Positions 19,629-31,085 of a stretch of DNA of 64,000 bases are shown here, one piece after another. The DNA comes from Melitaea cinxia (Eukaryota; Arthropoda; Insecta; Lepidoptera; Nymphalidae). The translations under genes were made by a program, and so were the position numbers. How positions within the stretch are numbered: position 1 is the stretch's first letter; every line of letters begins with the position of its first letter. The DNA lies in the NCBI RefSeq assembly GCF_905220565.1, contig NC_059422.1, positions 2,120,501 to 2,184,500 of the forward strand. The letters are read 5' to 3'. The notes below the pieces were generated by a model. The model made no database searches, had not been told where the DNA came from, and worked only from the letters and a program-made list of their open reading frames with translations.

Positions 19629-19921
19629 ACTCCTTCAAATACCAACACCCACACTATACAGCTTAGATTAAGCCCACGCTGAATGACCTAGACAAACGAC
19701 TAACCTTTAATTTTATCTGTAGACTAATGCAATCGTCTAATTTTAAAGACTAGTTGCAACGTGATGGAAAAACCTTGTTCATTCTTCAAAAAAAAAAACA
19801 AGACATGATGGCAGTTACAAAACGTCAAAATGGCGGTTAAAAAAGCGCTTGCAAATAAAAAATTTACGTGATTTTTCTAGCTATTTATTAAATATTTATA
19901 AATAATAATAAATATCTACAC

Positions 19922-20165
19922 AACACACACACGGTCGTCTGTTCCTAAAGTAAGTAACTTAATGCTTGTGTTATAGGTAACTGCCGACTGGTATAGTTAC
20001 ATGCTAAATGTTTACATGTTTTTTTTTCGATAAACATACTTATAAATTATACACACAAATATATAAATAAATATATATAATACACCCAGACTCGGGGTGG
20101 TAATCGAACCCACAACCCCCGGAGCAGAAAGCAGGGTCATTACAAACTGCTCCAACGGACTAGTC
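19922..20165 (-). repeat. tRNA-headed SINE family E, antisense
   Basis: 'acacggtcgtctgttcctaa', 'aatgcttgtgttataggt' and 'cccagactcggggtggta' are the complement of the 38.1 kb copy. The tRNA-like end lies at the right (about 20100-20165). Confidence 0.8.
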
Positions 20166-20407
20166 TCCCGTAATAGTGATAATGATTAAGTGTTTTTAAT
20201 AACTTTTTTCTCATTATGTATAAAATATAAATAACCAGTAACTAATCCGCAGGTGGATTAAAACCATCACTCCCGCGGTAATAAAATGTTTATCTACAAA
20301 TTTTAGAGATTTTGACTTATTTGGGCAAAGATCCTGGGCGTGGCTAGTTTAAAAATCGAATTCTATTTATTTTGATTTGAAAACATATTTTATATAAATT
20401 GTTTTTA

Positions 20408-20697
20408 ACCGACTTCAAAAAAAGGAGGAGGTTACTCAATTCGACCGTATATATATATATTTTTTAATGTATGTTCGGAGATAACTTCTTCGTTTATGAA
20501 CCGATTTGGATAATTCTTTTTTTGTTGGAAAGGAGATATTCATAGTCTGGTACCATGATAAGGAAACCAGGATCTGATGATGGGATCCCAGAGAAATCGA
20601 GGGAAACTTTCAAAAATCGTAAGGGTGACTAGTAAATTTAATCATGTTTTCATTAAGTACTATAAAGCACTACTATTTAATAAAGGTCTGGAGTCGA
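20408..20697 (+). repeat. Element F, left end
   Basis: It begins 'accgacttcaaaaaaaggag', runs through a TA repeat and has 'ttggaaaggagatattca'. It matches the start of the full copy at 46697. It grades into a tandem array at 20698. Confidence 0.8.
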
Positions 20698-21242
20698 TCT
20701 GATGATGGAGAAGAAAGATAGTCGAGGGAACTCTTCAACAATTTATAGCAATTACCTGCTCTTTGAACTTAGTTCGTTTTTATTGATGAGAACTTTGAAC
20801 CTGAATGAGTTATAAGTGCCATTACAGTCTGATGATGGAGACAAAAGTTAGTCGAGGGAACTCTTTAACGATATATAGCAATTACCTGCTGTTTGAACTT
20901 AATTCGTTTCTATTGATAAGAACTTTGCACCTATATGAGTTACAAGTGCCATTAAAGTCTGATGATGGAGACGAAAGATAGTCGAGGGAACTCTTTAACG
21001 ATTTATAGCAATTACCTGCTGTTTGAACTTAATTCGTTTCTATTGATGAGAACTTTGCATATATATGAGTTATAAGTGCCATTTCAGTCTGATGATGGAG
21101 ACGAAAGATAGTCGAGGGTACTCTTCAACGGCTTATAGCAATTACCTGCTGTGTGATCATCTGTGTCGTAGGACCAGGTTTGATGATGGAGCCCATAAAC
21201 ACTCGAGGGAATTTCTCAACAATTTACAGCAGTTACCTTTTG
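20698..21242 (+). repeat. 130 bp tandem repeat inside element F
   Basis: 'tctgatgatggag' recurs at 20698, 20828, 20958 and 21088 with period 130, and a degraded fifth start lies near 21180. Each unit carries 'tagcaattacctgctg' and 'ttgatgagaactttg'. It corresponds to an expanded internal module of element F ('gatctgatgatgggatccc' in the 46.7 kb copy). Confidence 0.85.
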
Positions 21243-21477
21243 CTGTTTGACGACCGCTTTAATATAATGGTGCATGTGCCGTGTCGGCGGCGCCTAAACA
21301 CCGGCGGTCGCGGGTTCAATTCCCGCTCGGAGTGGATATTTATGTTTATACAAATATTTATTTTCGATCTAATTGTTAATCCTTGTGGTTCTCTCAACCT
21401 AGCCTCGGAGAACACGCTAGGCTGTCAGTCCCGGATGTTATTACGTACACCTGATAGCGAACTTTACTCATAGTATG
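21243..21477 (+). repeat. tRNA-headed SINE family D
   Basis: It has 'tataatggtgcatgtgccg', then B-box-like 'gggttcaattcccgctc' (about 21313), then the body 'tccttgtggttctctcaacc'. It ends at 'cgaactttactcatagtatg', truncated by the following family C copy. Confidence 0.8.
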
Positions 21478-21668
21478 TCGACGCGTTAGCGCAGCGGTCA
21501 CAGCACCGGCTGTTGCGCTGGCGTTAGTGGGTTCAATTCCCGCGCACGACAGACATTTGTATTGGCCATATAGATGTTTGTCATGATCTGGGTGTTTGTG
21601 CTTGTGTATTGTGTATGTTTCCGAACCCCCGACATAAGAGAAAAAGCATCCTTGTTAGGTCTACCCAT
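21478..21668 (+). repeat. tRNA-headed SINE family C
   Basis: 'gcgttagcgcagcggtcac' (A-box-like) and 'gggttcaattcccgcgcac' (B-box-like), then 'acatttgtattggccatata' and 'ctgggtgtttgtgcttgtg'. It is directly adjacent to a family D copy. Confidence 0.8.
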
Positions 21669-21690
21669 CACTAAAAATTGTAAAATAAAA

Positions 21691-22180
21691 TAATTTTTAA
21701 CAAAAAATACAACCGACTTCAAAAAGGAAACTAAAAAGTGAAAAATAAATTTACTTAGTACAAACTAATTCGTATTTTGATTTAGTTAATCAGAAATGAT
21801 TAAATAAATATTTTATAATTTTTAGGTCGGTGCCAAGTAAATATCACAACAACCTGGCTACAATAACAAATACAAACAACACACACACACAACAAACAAG
21901 TACAAAAAATATTATTAGATATGTCAAAACAATACCAGAATAATAACAGTATTCAACCTAATAGTCAATGAAACAAATTATGAAAGAACACTGAATACAA
22001 CTTACGAGTAGATACTGGAGTAGTTATTGTTTTACTTGGCACCGACTTCAAAATTATAAAATATTTATTTAATCATTTCTGATTAACTAAATCAAAATAC
22101 GAATTACTTTGTACTAAGTAAATTTATTTTTCACTTTTTAGTTTCCTTTTTGAAGTCGGTTTTTTTTTGTTAAAAATTAT
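21691..22180. mobile_element. Fold-back element with 150 bp arms
   Basis: The arms 21691-21840 and 22032-22180 are near-perfect reverse complements. Each carries 'accgacttcaaaaaggaaac' near the outer end and 'ggtcggtgccaag' (left) at the inner end. The centre (about 190 bp) has a CA-rich tract. It is related to the 'accgacttc' ends of element F. No gene. Confidence 0.85.
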
Positions 22181-22190
22181 TTTTAATTGT

Positions 22191-23097
22191 TACTAATTAC
22201 GTTTTATCTTTTGTTTTTTAATAATTGTTGAAGTTCTTACCAGGTCTTCTCTGTAAGCCTACATTATTTTCAAACTGGAGGGAGGTCGACAAGAATGTAA
22301 TTTATAAATTTTATAACTATAATAATATATAATTGTTTTTTCTTTGTAAAATGATAATTCAAAGTTCATAACTTTTTTATTTGTGAGGTAATAATGAAAT
22401 TGACAAAAAATAAAATGCTCCAAATATTTTATTAATACTGAATTCCCGACCGCACCCAATAATCTTTACTGTGTATTCTCTACGTGACATTGAGAAAATA
22501 ATTAAATTTAAAATTGACAACTAAAAGCCATAAAAATCGAACAATCTTGACATCATTATAGGTATTACAACATCAAATAAAATCTAGCTAATTGTGTTAA
22601 TAAGGTCGATAATTATTAATAATAATTAATAGAACAAACATGACAGCGCAATTAACGTTACTCGCTAACGACTAAGTCAGAGAAAAACTAGAATTATTAT
22701 AAGCTATACATTGAATATACTTTCTGTTTTCAAGTACATAATAACAAAATTAAATAACCTCTTACACCGATAATCCTCCATCCTAGGAGCGAAATCCTGG
22801 GTTGGTGGTCTGATTTGACCACTGCGTCAATTGTCGTCAATTGAAATTAAATAACTACTTAACAAAATCGCTTACAAAAATAAATGTGTATTCATTATAT
22901 ATTAACTAAAATATAAATCGAAATAAGTAAAGAATATTTGTATAAATAACGATACTAAAATATTGTGCATTGTTCGATCAACTTTTTCATTTTGATTTTA
23001 GCGTAATAGAACCTCTTTTGAAAAAAATGTATGGTAAAAATGGCGCGAACTGATCGTAAAGCTAACTGGTTCAACGTTACTTTGTATTAATATTATT
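22191..23097. other. AT-rich interval, nothing recognised
   Basis: No frame longer than about 70 codons and no repeat shared elsewhere in the window. Confidence 0.4.
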
Positions 23098-23160
23098 AAC
23101 CGTATTAAAAAAAGGAGAAGGCTCTCAATTCGACTGTATTTTTGATGTGTCGCCAGTTTT
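23098..23160 (+). repeat. Element F end fragment
   Basis: 'aaaaaaaggagaaggctctc' followed by 'aattcgactgtattt', the left-end signature of element F, truncated after about 60 bases. Confidence 0.6.
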
Positions 23161-23472
23161 ACGGCTAAGTAAGATATACAATCACTACACCAAACAAATC
23201 GATATATTTGGCACAATATTTCCGCATTTTCTGTATGCCCAATACATGTGTTATGTTATTCATTTAATTTTTTCTTTTACACCCACACACACAGCAACGA
23301 CACAAGCATCCTCTTTACGTCCTAAGGTAGGCAGGTAAGATGTTGTTAGTATTAAGCTTGCCTTTAGGGCAAATATGTTTTTTATATTATGTTTCAGATA
23401 ACTAGCTACCAGAGAAGATACAAGCGAGAGATATTAAAGTACACATACTACATACTATTCTGAACTGTACAC

Positions 23473-23725
23473 AATTTTTTTTTATATAACCAGGCTGGTA
23501 AACAAGCATACGGCTCACCTGATGGTAAGCGATTACTGTAACTTATAGGCGTTTGTAACACCAGAAGCATCGCAAGCTCGTTGCCGACCCAATTCCCCAG
23601 GACCTTTCTCACCAACAAGAACACAGCACTGCTTGAAAGCAGTATTATTTAGCTGTTATCTTCTGTAAAGTACCCCGGTACTACTCCGTCGGGCTGCTCC
23701 ATATTTTGAGCAGGAAATTTCCTTC
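23473..23725 (-). repeat. Retroposon family A
   Basis: A T run, then 'ggtaaacaagcatacggctc', 'accagaagcatcgcaagc', and the distal 'gggctgctccatattttgag'. A near full-length copy. Confidence 0.8.
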
Positions 23726-23930
23726 ATCCTTCCTTTTCCATTTATTCATTTTATTTCAGTCAAAAAGTTTACAACTGAATATAAACAATTGCTTCTATTT
23801 GACTGATGTTTTGTGTTTTGTATGTGTATTTTTCATAGTAGGTGCCTATATGTGTCTTTTTATCAAAGGAGGCGCTGCTTACACTACACGTCAGCTTACT
23901 GCAGATAAAGATATAAGATAAGGTAGATGA

Positions 23931-24262
23931 TGTGCTGTGTGGCTACGGCACCAAAGAATATAGCCACCCCCTCTCTTACCGTGGGTGTCGTAAGAGGCGA
24001 CTAAGGGATAACAAGATTCCACCACCACCTTGGAACTTAAGAAGCCGACCGATGGCGGGATAACCATCTAACCGCTGGCTTTGAAACACACAGGCTGAAG
24101 ACGGGCAGCAGCGTCTTCGGTGCGACAAAGCCAGCCGTGCGGTCACCAACCCGCCTGCCCGGCGTGGTGACTATGGGCAACACACATGAGTTCACTCATT
24201 TTTGGAGACTTGTGGAGGCCTATGTCCAGCAGTGGACTGCAATAGGCTGGAATGATGATGAT
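23931..24262 (+). repeat. SINE-like family B, near full length
   Basis: It runs from 'gctgtgtggctacggcacca' through 'gtgggtgtcgtaagaggcga' and 'gtccagcagtggactgcaat' to a (GAT)n tail. The apparent frame at 24137-24343 is part of the repeat. Confidence 0.88.
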
Positions 24263-24473
24263 GATGAGATGATGAACAAAAGACAAAGGCTGTACCTAAC
24301 TAGTACAGTTACAATCATACAAATTGTTTTATTGGTTTGTTAGAAATTAAAAAAAAAAACATCAGGACAGAACTCAATAATGTAATAATTTTGTTATTAC
24401 CAAAGAAGTCCTTACTATTTCCCTGTTTATATAAATTAAGCTATATTTATTTATAATTTTTTTTCTTTCTTAT

Positions 24474-24862
24474 GCTGGATGGTTACGACAATAAAGAATA
24501 TAGCCATCCACTGTTTTTCCACGGGTGTCGTAAGAGGCGACTAAAAGATAACAAAGTTCCACTACCACCTTCATTACAGAAGGTGGTAGTGGAACTTTGT
24601 TCCACCTACAACCTTACCACCTTAGAACTTATAAAGTCGACCGACGGCGGGATAACCATCCTACTGCTGGCTTTCAAATATACAGGCCGAAGATGGGCAG
24701 CAGCGTCTTCAGTGCGACAAAGCCGGGTGCGGTCACCAACCCGCCTGCCCAGCGTGGTGACTATGGGCAAAACCTCATGTTTTGCCCATAGTTCGCGCGC
24801 CATTTTGGCGTGAACTTGGGGAGGCTTATGTCCAGCAGTGGAATGTGATAGACTGAAGTGAG
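24474..24862 (+). repeat. SINE-like family B with two fold-back duplications
   Basis: This diverged family B copy has two inserted inverted duplications. One is a perfect 22-base stem (24551-24572 with 24579-24600, loop attaca). The other is a perfect 13-base stem 'ctatgggcaaaac' (24761-24773 with 24779-24791, loop ctcat). Other copies lack both second arms. Confidence 0.88.
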
Positions 24863-25099
24863 TAATATTTTTTGTCGCTTTATTTGACAAACTGCTTAAC
24901 AAATTCCTTATTGTGTGACCAACATCCACATGTCCACGTAATTATTTATAATAATAAAAAAAAACTGTCGGAAGTATATATATATATTTTAAATCTAGAT
25001 ATATATTAGATAAGAAGTCTTTAAAAAAATTAATAAACTTTTTAAAATTCTTATGAACGAAGTACTGATCATTAACATTTAACTTTTAAATCTATGAAA

Positions 25100-25245
25100 A
25101 TTTGATTCAGTCTGTAGCATTCCACTGCTGGTCATAGGCCTATTTTTCCACATAGGAGTACAGTCGAGATTAGTCAGCCCACAACGATGTTCCATTGCTG
25201 ATTGGCGGATACATTCCCTTTTATGAGTAAAGATCGCTCAGGTCA
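25100..25245 (-). repeat. SINE family D tail, antisense
   Basis: 'attccactgctggtcatagg', 'ttttccacataggagtac' and 'ttggcggatacattccc' are the complement of the family D 3' half. Confidence 0.7.
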
Positions 25246-25684
25246 AATCATCATCAGATGTCTATGATAACAAAAAGGAAAAATCTTTACATATTTAAAT
25301 GAATAAATAAGTACGCATATTATGTTTCACGTCTGCCTGTGTTTAAGAATTCCTTATACTTTTCCAGTTCATAGAATTTTAGTTTTTTTTTAAATTTGTT
25401 TTTAATCTAGACTCCGACATATCGGCTTTCGAAAAAAAAAATACTCTTTTTATAAATATCTAATTGATTTTATCTTAAAAATCTTTACTTTAAATTTACT
25501 AAATAAGTATACATATGTTCTACGTGTGTCTGTGTTGCCATATTATTTGCATTTGACATTTGTCGAGTGTCGCTCACGTTGACCTTGTACAATGACATTT
25601 TGGAGAAGGGAGATGGGGTTCCTTTGTGAAAAATTAAAAACCGTCAATTTGAAAAGAAATAATAAAATAGTTTTTACATTTTCT

Positions 25685-26005
25685 ATATTATTTGACGATG
25701 ACTTTGCACAGCAATTACACTGCGCTTGCGGTCGAGTGTTCGATTCCCACACATGGCAAACATTTCTATAGGTTATATCAGTGGCAAAGCTAGGAGGGAT
25801 CTAGGAGGGCGCAGCTCATAAAGGGCCGCTAAATGGTCCACAAAACAAAAAATTGCTGGACATAATATATGGTTTTCGAGGAGGGGGGGGAATTGTGCCC
25901 CGGGTGCGAATTAAGCTCGCTACGTCACTGGGTTATATACATGTTTGTCGTAGTCTGAGCGCTTGTTTGTTTTCCCGAACTCTCGATACAGTAGTTAAAT
26001 ATTAC
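25685..26005 (+). repeat. SINE family C interrupted by a hAT MITE
   Basis: It has a B-box-like 'gtgttcgattcccacaca', then 'aacatttctatag'. After the MITE it resumes with 'acatgtttgtcgtagtctga' and 'ttttcccgaactctcgata'. Confidence 0.75.
25779..25930. mobile_element. 152 bp hAT-type MITE
   Basis: Ends are 'cagtggcaaagctagg' and the complement of 'cagtgacgtagcgagc', similar to the CAGTGGCGTAGCTAG ends of many hAT elements. A perfect 8-base duplication 'ggttatat' lies at 25771-25778 and 25931-25938. The interior has a G run and no coding capacity. Confidence 0.85.
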
Positions 26006-26079
26006 TAGAGCCAATGAGTATAAGGCGTTTATTTATTTATGCAAAAGTTTGAGTATAAACTTGTGTTCTTCCATAAAAA

Positions 26080-26182
26080 ATTAGCGTTTCGCCGTTTAAC
26101 ATCCCACGACTGCGCACGGGTCTCTTGCCCCATCCAGGAGAAGGATCAGAGCTTAATCCATCACGCTACATCTCTGCGGGTT
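26080..26182 (-). repeat. SINE family D tail, antisense fragment
   Basis: 'aggagaaggatcagagctta' and 'ctctgcgggttggc' on the plus strand are the complement of the family D tail. Confidence 0.65.
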
Positions 26183-26984
26183 GGCCGAAAAAATTAGTTA
26201 GCCGATTGTAATGAAACTCGGCACATAAAGAGCTTGAGATTCAGAAAAACACGTAGGATACTTTTTATTCCATCTAGTATTTTTTCTACGTGATTTTGTC
26301 CATTTTAATCTGCAATATTTGTATATACGTCGTGTGTCGTGTTGCTTCCTGTTTCCAACTGGTTATCAAGAATCAAAATCAAAAATAACTTATTCAAATA
26401 CGAGTAGGTTTCAAAAGTACTTTCGAATCGTCATTCAATTCGGTTAACAGTTACAACTGGTTAAAACTGCTTTAAATCAGTTATATTATCAAACGGGTGT
26501 TAATCAATGTGAAAATCGAGGTTTCATTAAATTTTACTATAAAATCTGAACGAAGCTTTCTGTCAACCACTTTTTTAAAAAAGCTCTGTTCTTGTTATTC
26601 GTTATGAGATAATTGGTTTCTGCAATACTTTCTATATTATCACTACTAACCATCAAGAAAAATTTTACATCATTATTTATTAGTTTTTGCATTAAAGTTT
26701 AACAAATCCATCCAAACTTATTTTTTAATAATGTTTGTGGGATTACAAAAATATTTAACCATAAAAGCGTTAACTTCGCAACGGAAGCAGTATTTCGAAA
26801 CATCTAGCAAGTAACCTCATCGTTAGAATAAAACCTTGGACTGTATCAAGATGTGTATAATGTATAAATTATACTTCAGCTCGACGCTTTATAGACGGAT
26901 TACGTAAACTATTCGATAAAAAAATTAGACTGTCAATTTTGTTCTCTTGTCAGTCTATGCGTTTAACATTTATAAAAAAAAACT
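26183..26984. other. AT-rich interval, nothing recognised
   Basis: No repeat shared elsewhere in the window and no convincing frame. Confidence 0.4.
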
Positions 26985-27330
26985 ATGCTATAAAATAAGT
27001 GGTTACGGCATTAAATAATATAGCTCTTCCCGTGTGTGTCCTAAGAGGTGACTAAGGGATAACACAGTTCCACTACTACCTTAGAACTTAAAAAGTCGAC
27101 CGATGGCGGAATAACCATCCAACTGCTGGCTTTGAAATACACAGGCCGAAGACGGGCAGCAGCGTCTTCGGTGTGACAAAGTCAGCCCTGCGGTCACCAA
27201 CCCGCCTGTCCAGCGTGGTGACTATAGGCAAAACACATGAGCTCACGCCATTTTTGGCGTGAACTTGTGGAGGCTATGTCCAGTAGTGGACTATGAAAGG
27301 CTGATGTGATAATGATGATGGTGATGATGA
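26985..27330 (+). repeat. SINE-like family B
   Basis: 'cgtgtgtgtcctaagaggtg', 'aaccatccaactgctggctt', 'gtccagtagtggactatgaa', then a degenerate (GAT)n tail ending near 27330. Confidence 0.85.
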
Positions 27331-28900
27331 GAAAATGAATTAAACTGTCAATTTTTTCTTCAATTTGTTCATTCAATTTGACATTTATTAAATTTAAAGT
27401 AAAAGGTTTATATTATTATATTATTAAGTGTAATATAATGTTCTATAAAATTATTAGACATTTATTAATTTGTATGCGGAACCATTAACAACAATACATT
27501 AATAAAAATTCCATCGCTCCACACGCAAGCGATCCCTCTGAGCGCGGATATTTTTTTTTCTTTTTTAATATTATTTTTAAATCCGGCAACGGTCCGCGGT
27601 CTAACGTCCCGCTCATCCACAAGCGCCATTGTATAATTAACATTATACCAGTTTATAATTTTAATAAATTCATAGTTATTTAGAGGACGTATCGATTTGA
27701 AAATCTCGCCTTGACGTGCTAATACTCAGTTATGAATGTGATACTGTGTGTACGCCACGTGTGTTGCCGCCTTAATGTTTAATATTTTTTAAAGTGAATT
27801 CGAATTGAGGTATGTATTTTTTATATTTTATCTGTTACGCTTATTTTTGCAATTTTATTCGTTTTTTTTTTTTAATTTTTGGTATAGATTCTTAATATTT
27901 TTTTAATTAAATTCTCTAACCGTGATCTAGTAATTTGTGAGCGTATAACAATTAAATTATACTTTAATATCTTGAAATAAATTGCTACGTATTATAGATT
28001 TTAACTTAGAATCATTTTTTAAATGATAATAATTTGTACATTTGTGATTATAACATTTTTTTTTATTATAAAAAATTATGTACACGACGTTTTAGATTTA
28101 AAAAAGTTTTTATTTTAATATTATTATATCTAGACAATGTATGCATGGCGTTAAGTTAGTATTTATTTCTTATATGTAAATGTATATGAATGTAAATAAA
28201 ATGAATACAATATTTTTTAAATATGATCCATTGTTCATAATATACAATATTGTATAACATTACATATGTAATTTATGTACGAAGTAATTAGTAGGTAATG
28301 AATGACTTACTAGGTGAAGACCGCGTTTTCGTTCGCTATAATGCATATTTAGAACATTATTTCAAAAAAAAGTGCTATAATTCTATTCCAGATTATAACC
28401 TATCTTTGTATTAAATTTCATCCAAATCTGATCATCCATTCTTATGTGATTTGATAACAAATATAACTTTTATAATTAAATATAAACTTTAATAATAGTA
28501 TTAAAATAATTATAATAATATTTTCCTAAAATATTATTATTATCTGAATTATTTAGAATAACGGATAAAAAAAATTTTATATAAAAAAGGACAATTTATG
28601 TCAAAGAATATTATTAATTTAAAAAAAACATACTTTTTTATTCTGTGTCCAATTAATTATATATACATTTTTTTAAGGCAATTTAAATCATTAGGCGGAC
28701 ATAAATTAATTAACAAATGTTAATAAAAATTAATATATGTATATTACGTAAGGCCCTAGAAAGAGGCCATTCAAGGCCGGGGGGCCTTGACTAGGTACTT
28801 TAGACCATAGTAGGATTTCATTAAAATTTTCTACTGTGAGACAAATATAGATTACAGATATTTTTCATAGATTTTATAATCCAGTATGTTTTAAAATTTT
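27331..28900. other. Longest low-repeat interval; weak first-exon candidate
   Basis: About 1.6 kb of very AT-rich DNA with no repeat copies. A GC-richer patch (27540-27800) ends in 'gaattgag|gtatgt' (donor near 27811-27816), preceded by an initiator-like 'tcagtt' at about 27727. This could be a non-coding first exon on the plus strand, but no open frame supports it. A GC-rich palindrome, 'tcaaggcc' / 'ggccttga', lies near 28773-28792. Confidence 0.25.
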
Positions 28901-28921
28901 ATTTTATCTGCTAATTCAAAG

Positions 28922-29130
28922 AGTTCCAAAAAAGAAGGAGGTTCTAAATTCAACTTTTTTTTACGTGTGTACTTTTTTTAAATATCGAAAGCTGGTGCTT
29001 GTCGTGTGTTCTCAAGTTCTCATTTAAATTTAATTGATGTGTCAATACTTTTTGAGTTATGTCTAACATTGCGTATTTTGTTGACTATTTTTCATCTACC
29101 TACGTTATATTACTGGTCGATGTTATTGAA
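28922..29130 (+). repeat. Element F, diverged copy
   Basis: 'ccaaaaaagaaggaggttct', 'ttttgagttatgtctaac' and 'ttactggtcgatgttattga' follow the element F order. The middle portion is missing. Confidence 0.7.
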
Positions 29131-29474
29131 GTCTAGTAATTACTTGAATACCTGATATAAACACTCTATGTAAAGTTTGGGTCTACAAATTGAGTTACAA
29201 ATATTTATTATTTAACAGCTGACGTAGCTGGCTAGAAAAACCGCGATTAGAGATTATTTTAGAGAAAAAAAAAAAAACTACGTGCTTATTTGATGTAATT
29301 CATCTTTTTTTTTCTCACGCTCTAACGACCTCTTTCACCAGTTGTGCATAAATATTATCCGCCAAATAAGCTGTGACTAGACTTTAACATAAAGAGGTTG
29401 AATAGGACGTTAGAACCTGTTTCTCCTTAATTAATAAATTACAACCTTTAGTGACTGAAAGCTTTAGTGCTTGA

Positions 29475-29585
29475 AAGCTTTATTTTTAGCTGTGATCTTC
29501 TGTAAGGTCGAGGTACTACCCCAGTCGGGCTGCTCCATATTTTGAGCAGGAAATTATTGGCTGTGCCCTACCTCAGTTAAACTGT
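29475..29585 (-). repeat. Retroposon family A, 5' portion only
   Basis: 'gatcttctgtaaggtcgagg', 'cgggctgctccatattttga' and 'gccctacctcagttaaactg'. The poly(A) side is missing. Confidence 0.7.
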
Positions 29586-29796
29586 CAAACGCGTGAAGTG
29601 AATAATCGTACATTTTTGGAAACTTTTCCAGTTTTCTCCGTAATTTTCTTAATTTTTCATTCAAGAACCTCCAACTAAGTGTTATAAACTTTAAAAAAAA
29701 AGTATAGACTAGGTCTAGCCGTGTTTGAGTTTTTGGTTAGCATCAAATTAATTTAATAAAGTCATCGAAAGCGCAATTTTCATTATGTTCATTAAC

Positions 29797-29945
29797 CGAC
29801 TCAAAAAAAGGAAGTTCTTAATTCGACTGTATTTTTATGTGTTGCGGATGAGATTTTGATTTTTTATTTTGTCAATTGAAAAAATTGTGGTGATTTTTCT
29901 GCCCCTTTTTCGTGAGGCACCCCCTACACTACGCCACTGATGATC
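29797..29945. repeat. Element F end fragment and hAT-like end
   Basis: 29797-29860 has 'aaaaaaaggaagttcttaat' with 'tcgactgtattttt' (element F). 29870-29945 ends 'cctacactacgccactg', which looks like one end of a hAT-type MITE such as that at 25779. The other end is not visible. Confidence 0.5.
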
Positions 29946-30097
29946 GTTTCTGTAGTTTCAGCGTGGGCTTGCTATCCTCTTGGCGTTATAGGTGCCCATA
30001 GGCTACGATATTCGTTTATCAGGCAGATCGTACATTGCTTCATACCAGTTTAAAAAATCATACACTCTCTCTTTCTTTTTGTCTATCTCTTTCTTTC

Positions 30098-30145
30098 TTC
30101 AGCCTATCGCAGTCCACAGCTGAACATAGGCCAATGCCGCAATCA
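30098..30145 (-). repeat. SINE-like family B tail, antisense scrap
   Basis: 'cagcctatcgcagtccacag' and 'ctgaacataggcc' are the complement of the family B 3' end. Confidence 0.7.
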
Positions 30146-30800
30146 TCATACAAAAATCTATCGTAAAAATATTTTTAATATATATATATATAAATTTTTA
30201 GTTTAAAAATTAATATTTTTAATAACATTGAAGAAATATTTGATATGATGATTTTATATTCGGTCTAAGCGACCGTGGCGCCGTCTATAGTAAGTTCTTT
30301 GCAGAAAACCGTAACTATTCAAAGTTTCATATTACAATATTTACAATAACGAGTCAGAAGTGCTTATAAATCTATAAATAGTTGAGTAATATTTCTTTTT
30401 AATTTGACTTATTATCGTTTTTAAAACCTGGGCAATGTAGATATCTACTTAAGATAGGTACTCATTAGCTTTTTAATACTATCACAGATAAAAAATAAGT
30501 TTATTACACATAAATATGCAAAGAGATTTTATAATTAAATTAAAAAAGGCCAGAAAATTTGCAAAAAAATTATGTACAGGTATCGTAAGAAATAAATCAT
30601 AATATTGAGCTTATTGAAATACAGTTACGTGTAGGTTTAGCACTAAACAAGAAATTTCTCGCGGTTTACTAGATTAGCTTTAATCATTTTAAGATTTCAG
30701 AATCTTGAAATATTAAAATAAATAATTTTAATCGTCGAAGCTCATCTATTATTGTAACATTGTTATGTTTTACTTAGTTTTAGTGTAGGATGGTAGGTGG
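30146..30800. other. AT-rich interval, nothing recognised
   Basis: Contains only a short TA repeat (about 30176-30190). No gene or shared repeat. Confidence 0.4.
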
Positions 30801-30804
30801 TTTT

Positions 30805-31085
30805 AACCGACTTCAAAAAAGCGGAAGGTTACCAATTTGACTGTATTTTATTTTCTCGACTATTTTATCGTCGCTTTACTTTGTAGGTACCTCATAACTT
30901 TTTTAAAGGATGTACCGATTTTGGTGATTATTTTGTGTCTGGTCTTATTTAGATTTGATTGAAATCTGATGAGTACTTTTTGAGTTATTTCTAATAATGC
31001 GTAATTACCTGATTACTTTTTCGTCTACTACGATATATAACTGGTCGATGTAATTGAAGTTGTTTTTTTTCGTTTGTGCGAAAAC
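30805..31085 (+). repeat. Element F, short copy
   Basis: Left 'aaccgacttcaaaaaagcgg', middle 'gagtactttttgagttattt', right 'ctggtcgatgtaattgaagt' with the 'cgtttgtgcgaaaacaat' end. It lacks the tandem module present at 20.7 and 46.9 kb. Confidence 0.8.

Noticed and set aside
21691..22180. Repeat and inverted arms considered as a CRISPR-like or replication structure
   Set aside because: There are only two inverted arms, no direct repeat-spacer pattern, and the setting is a eukaryotic genome.
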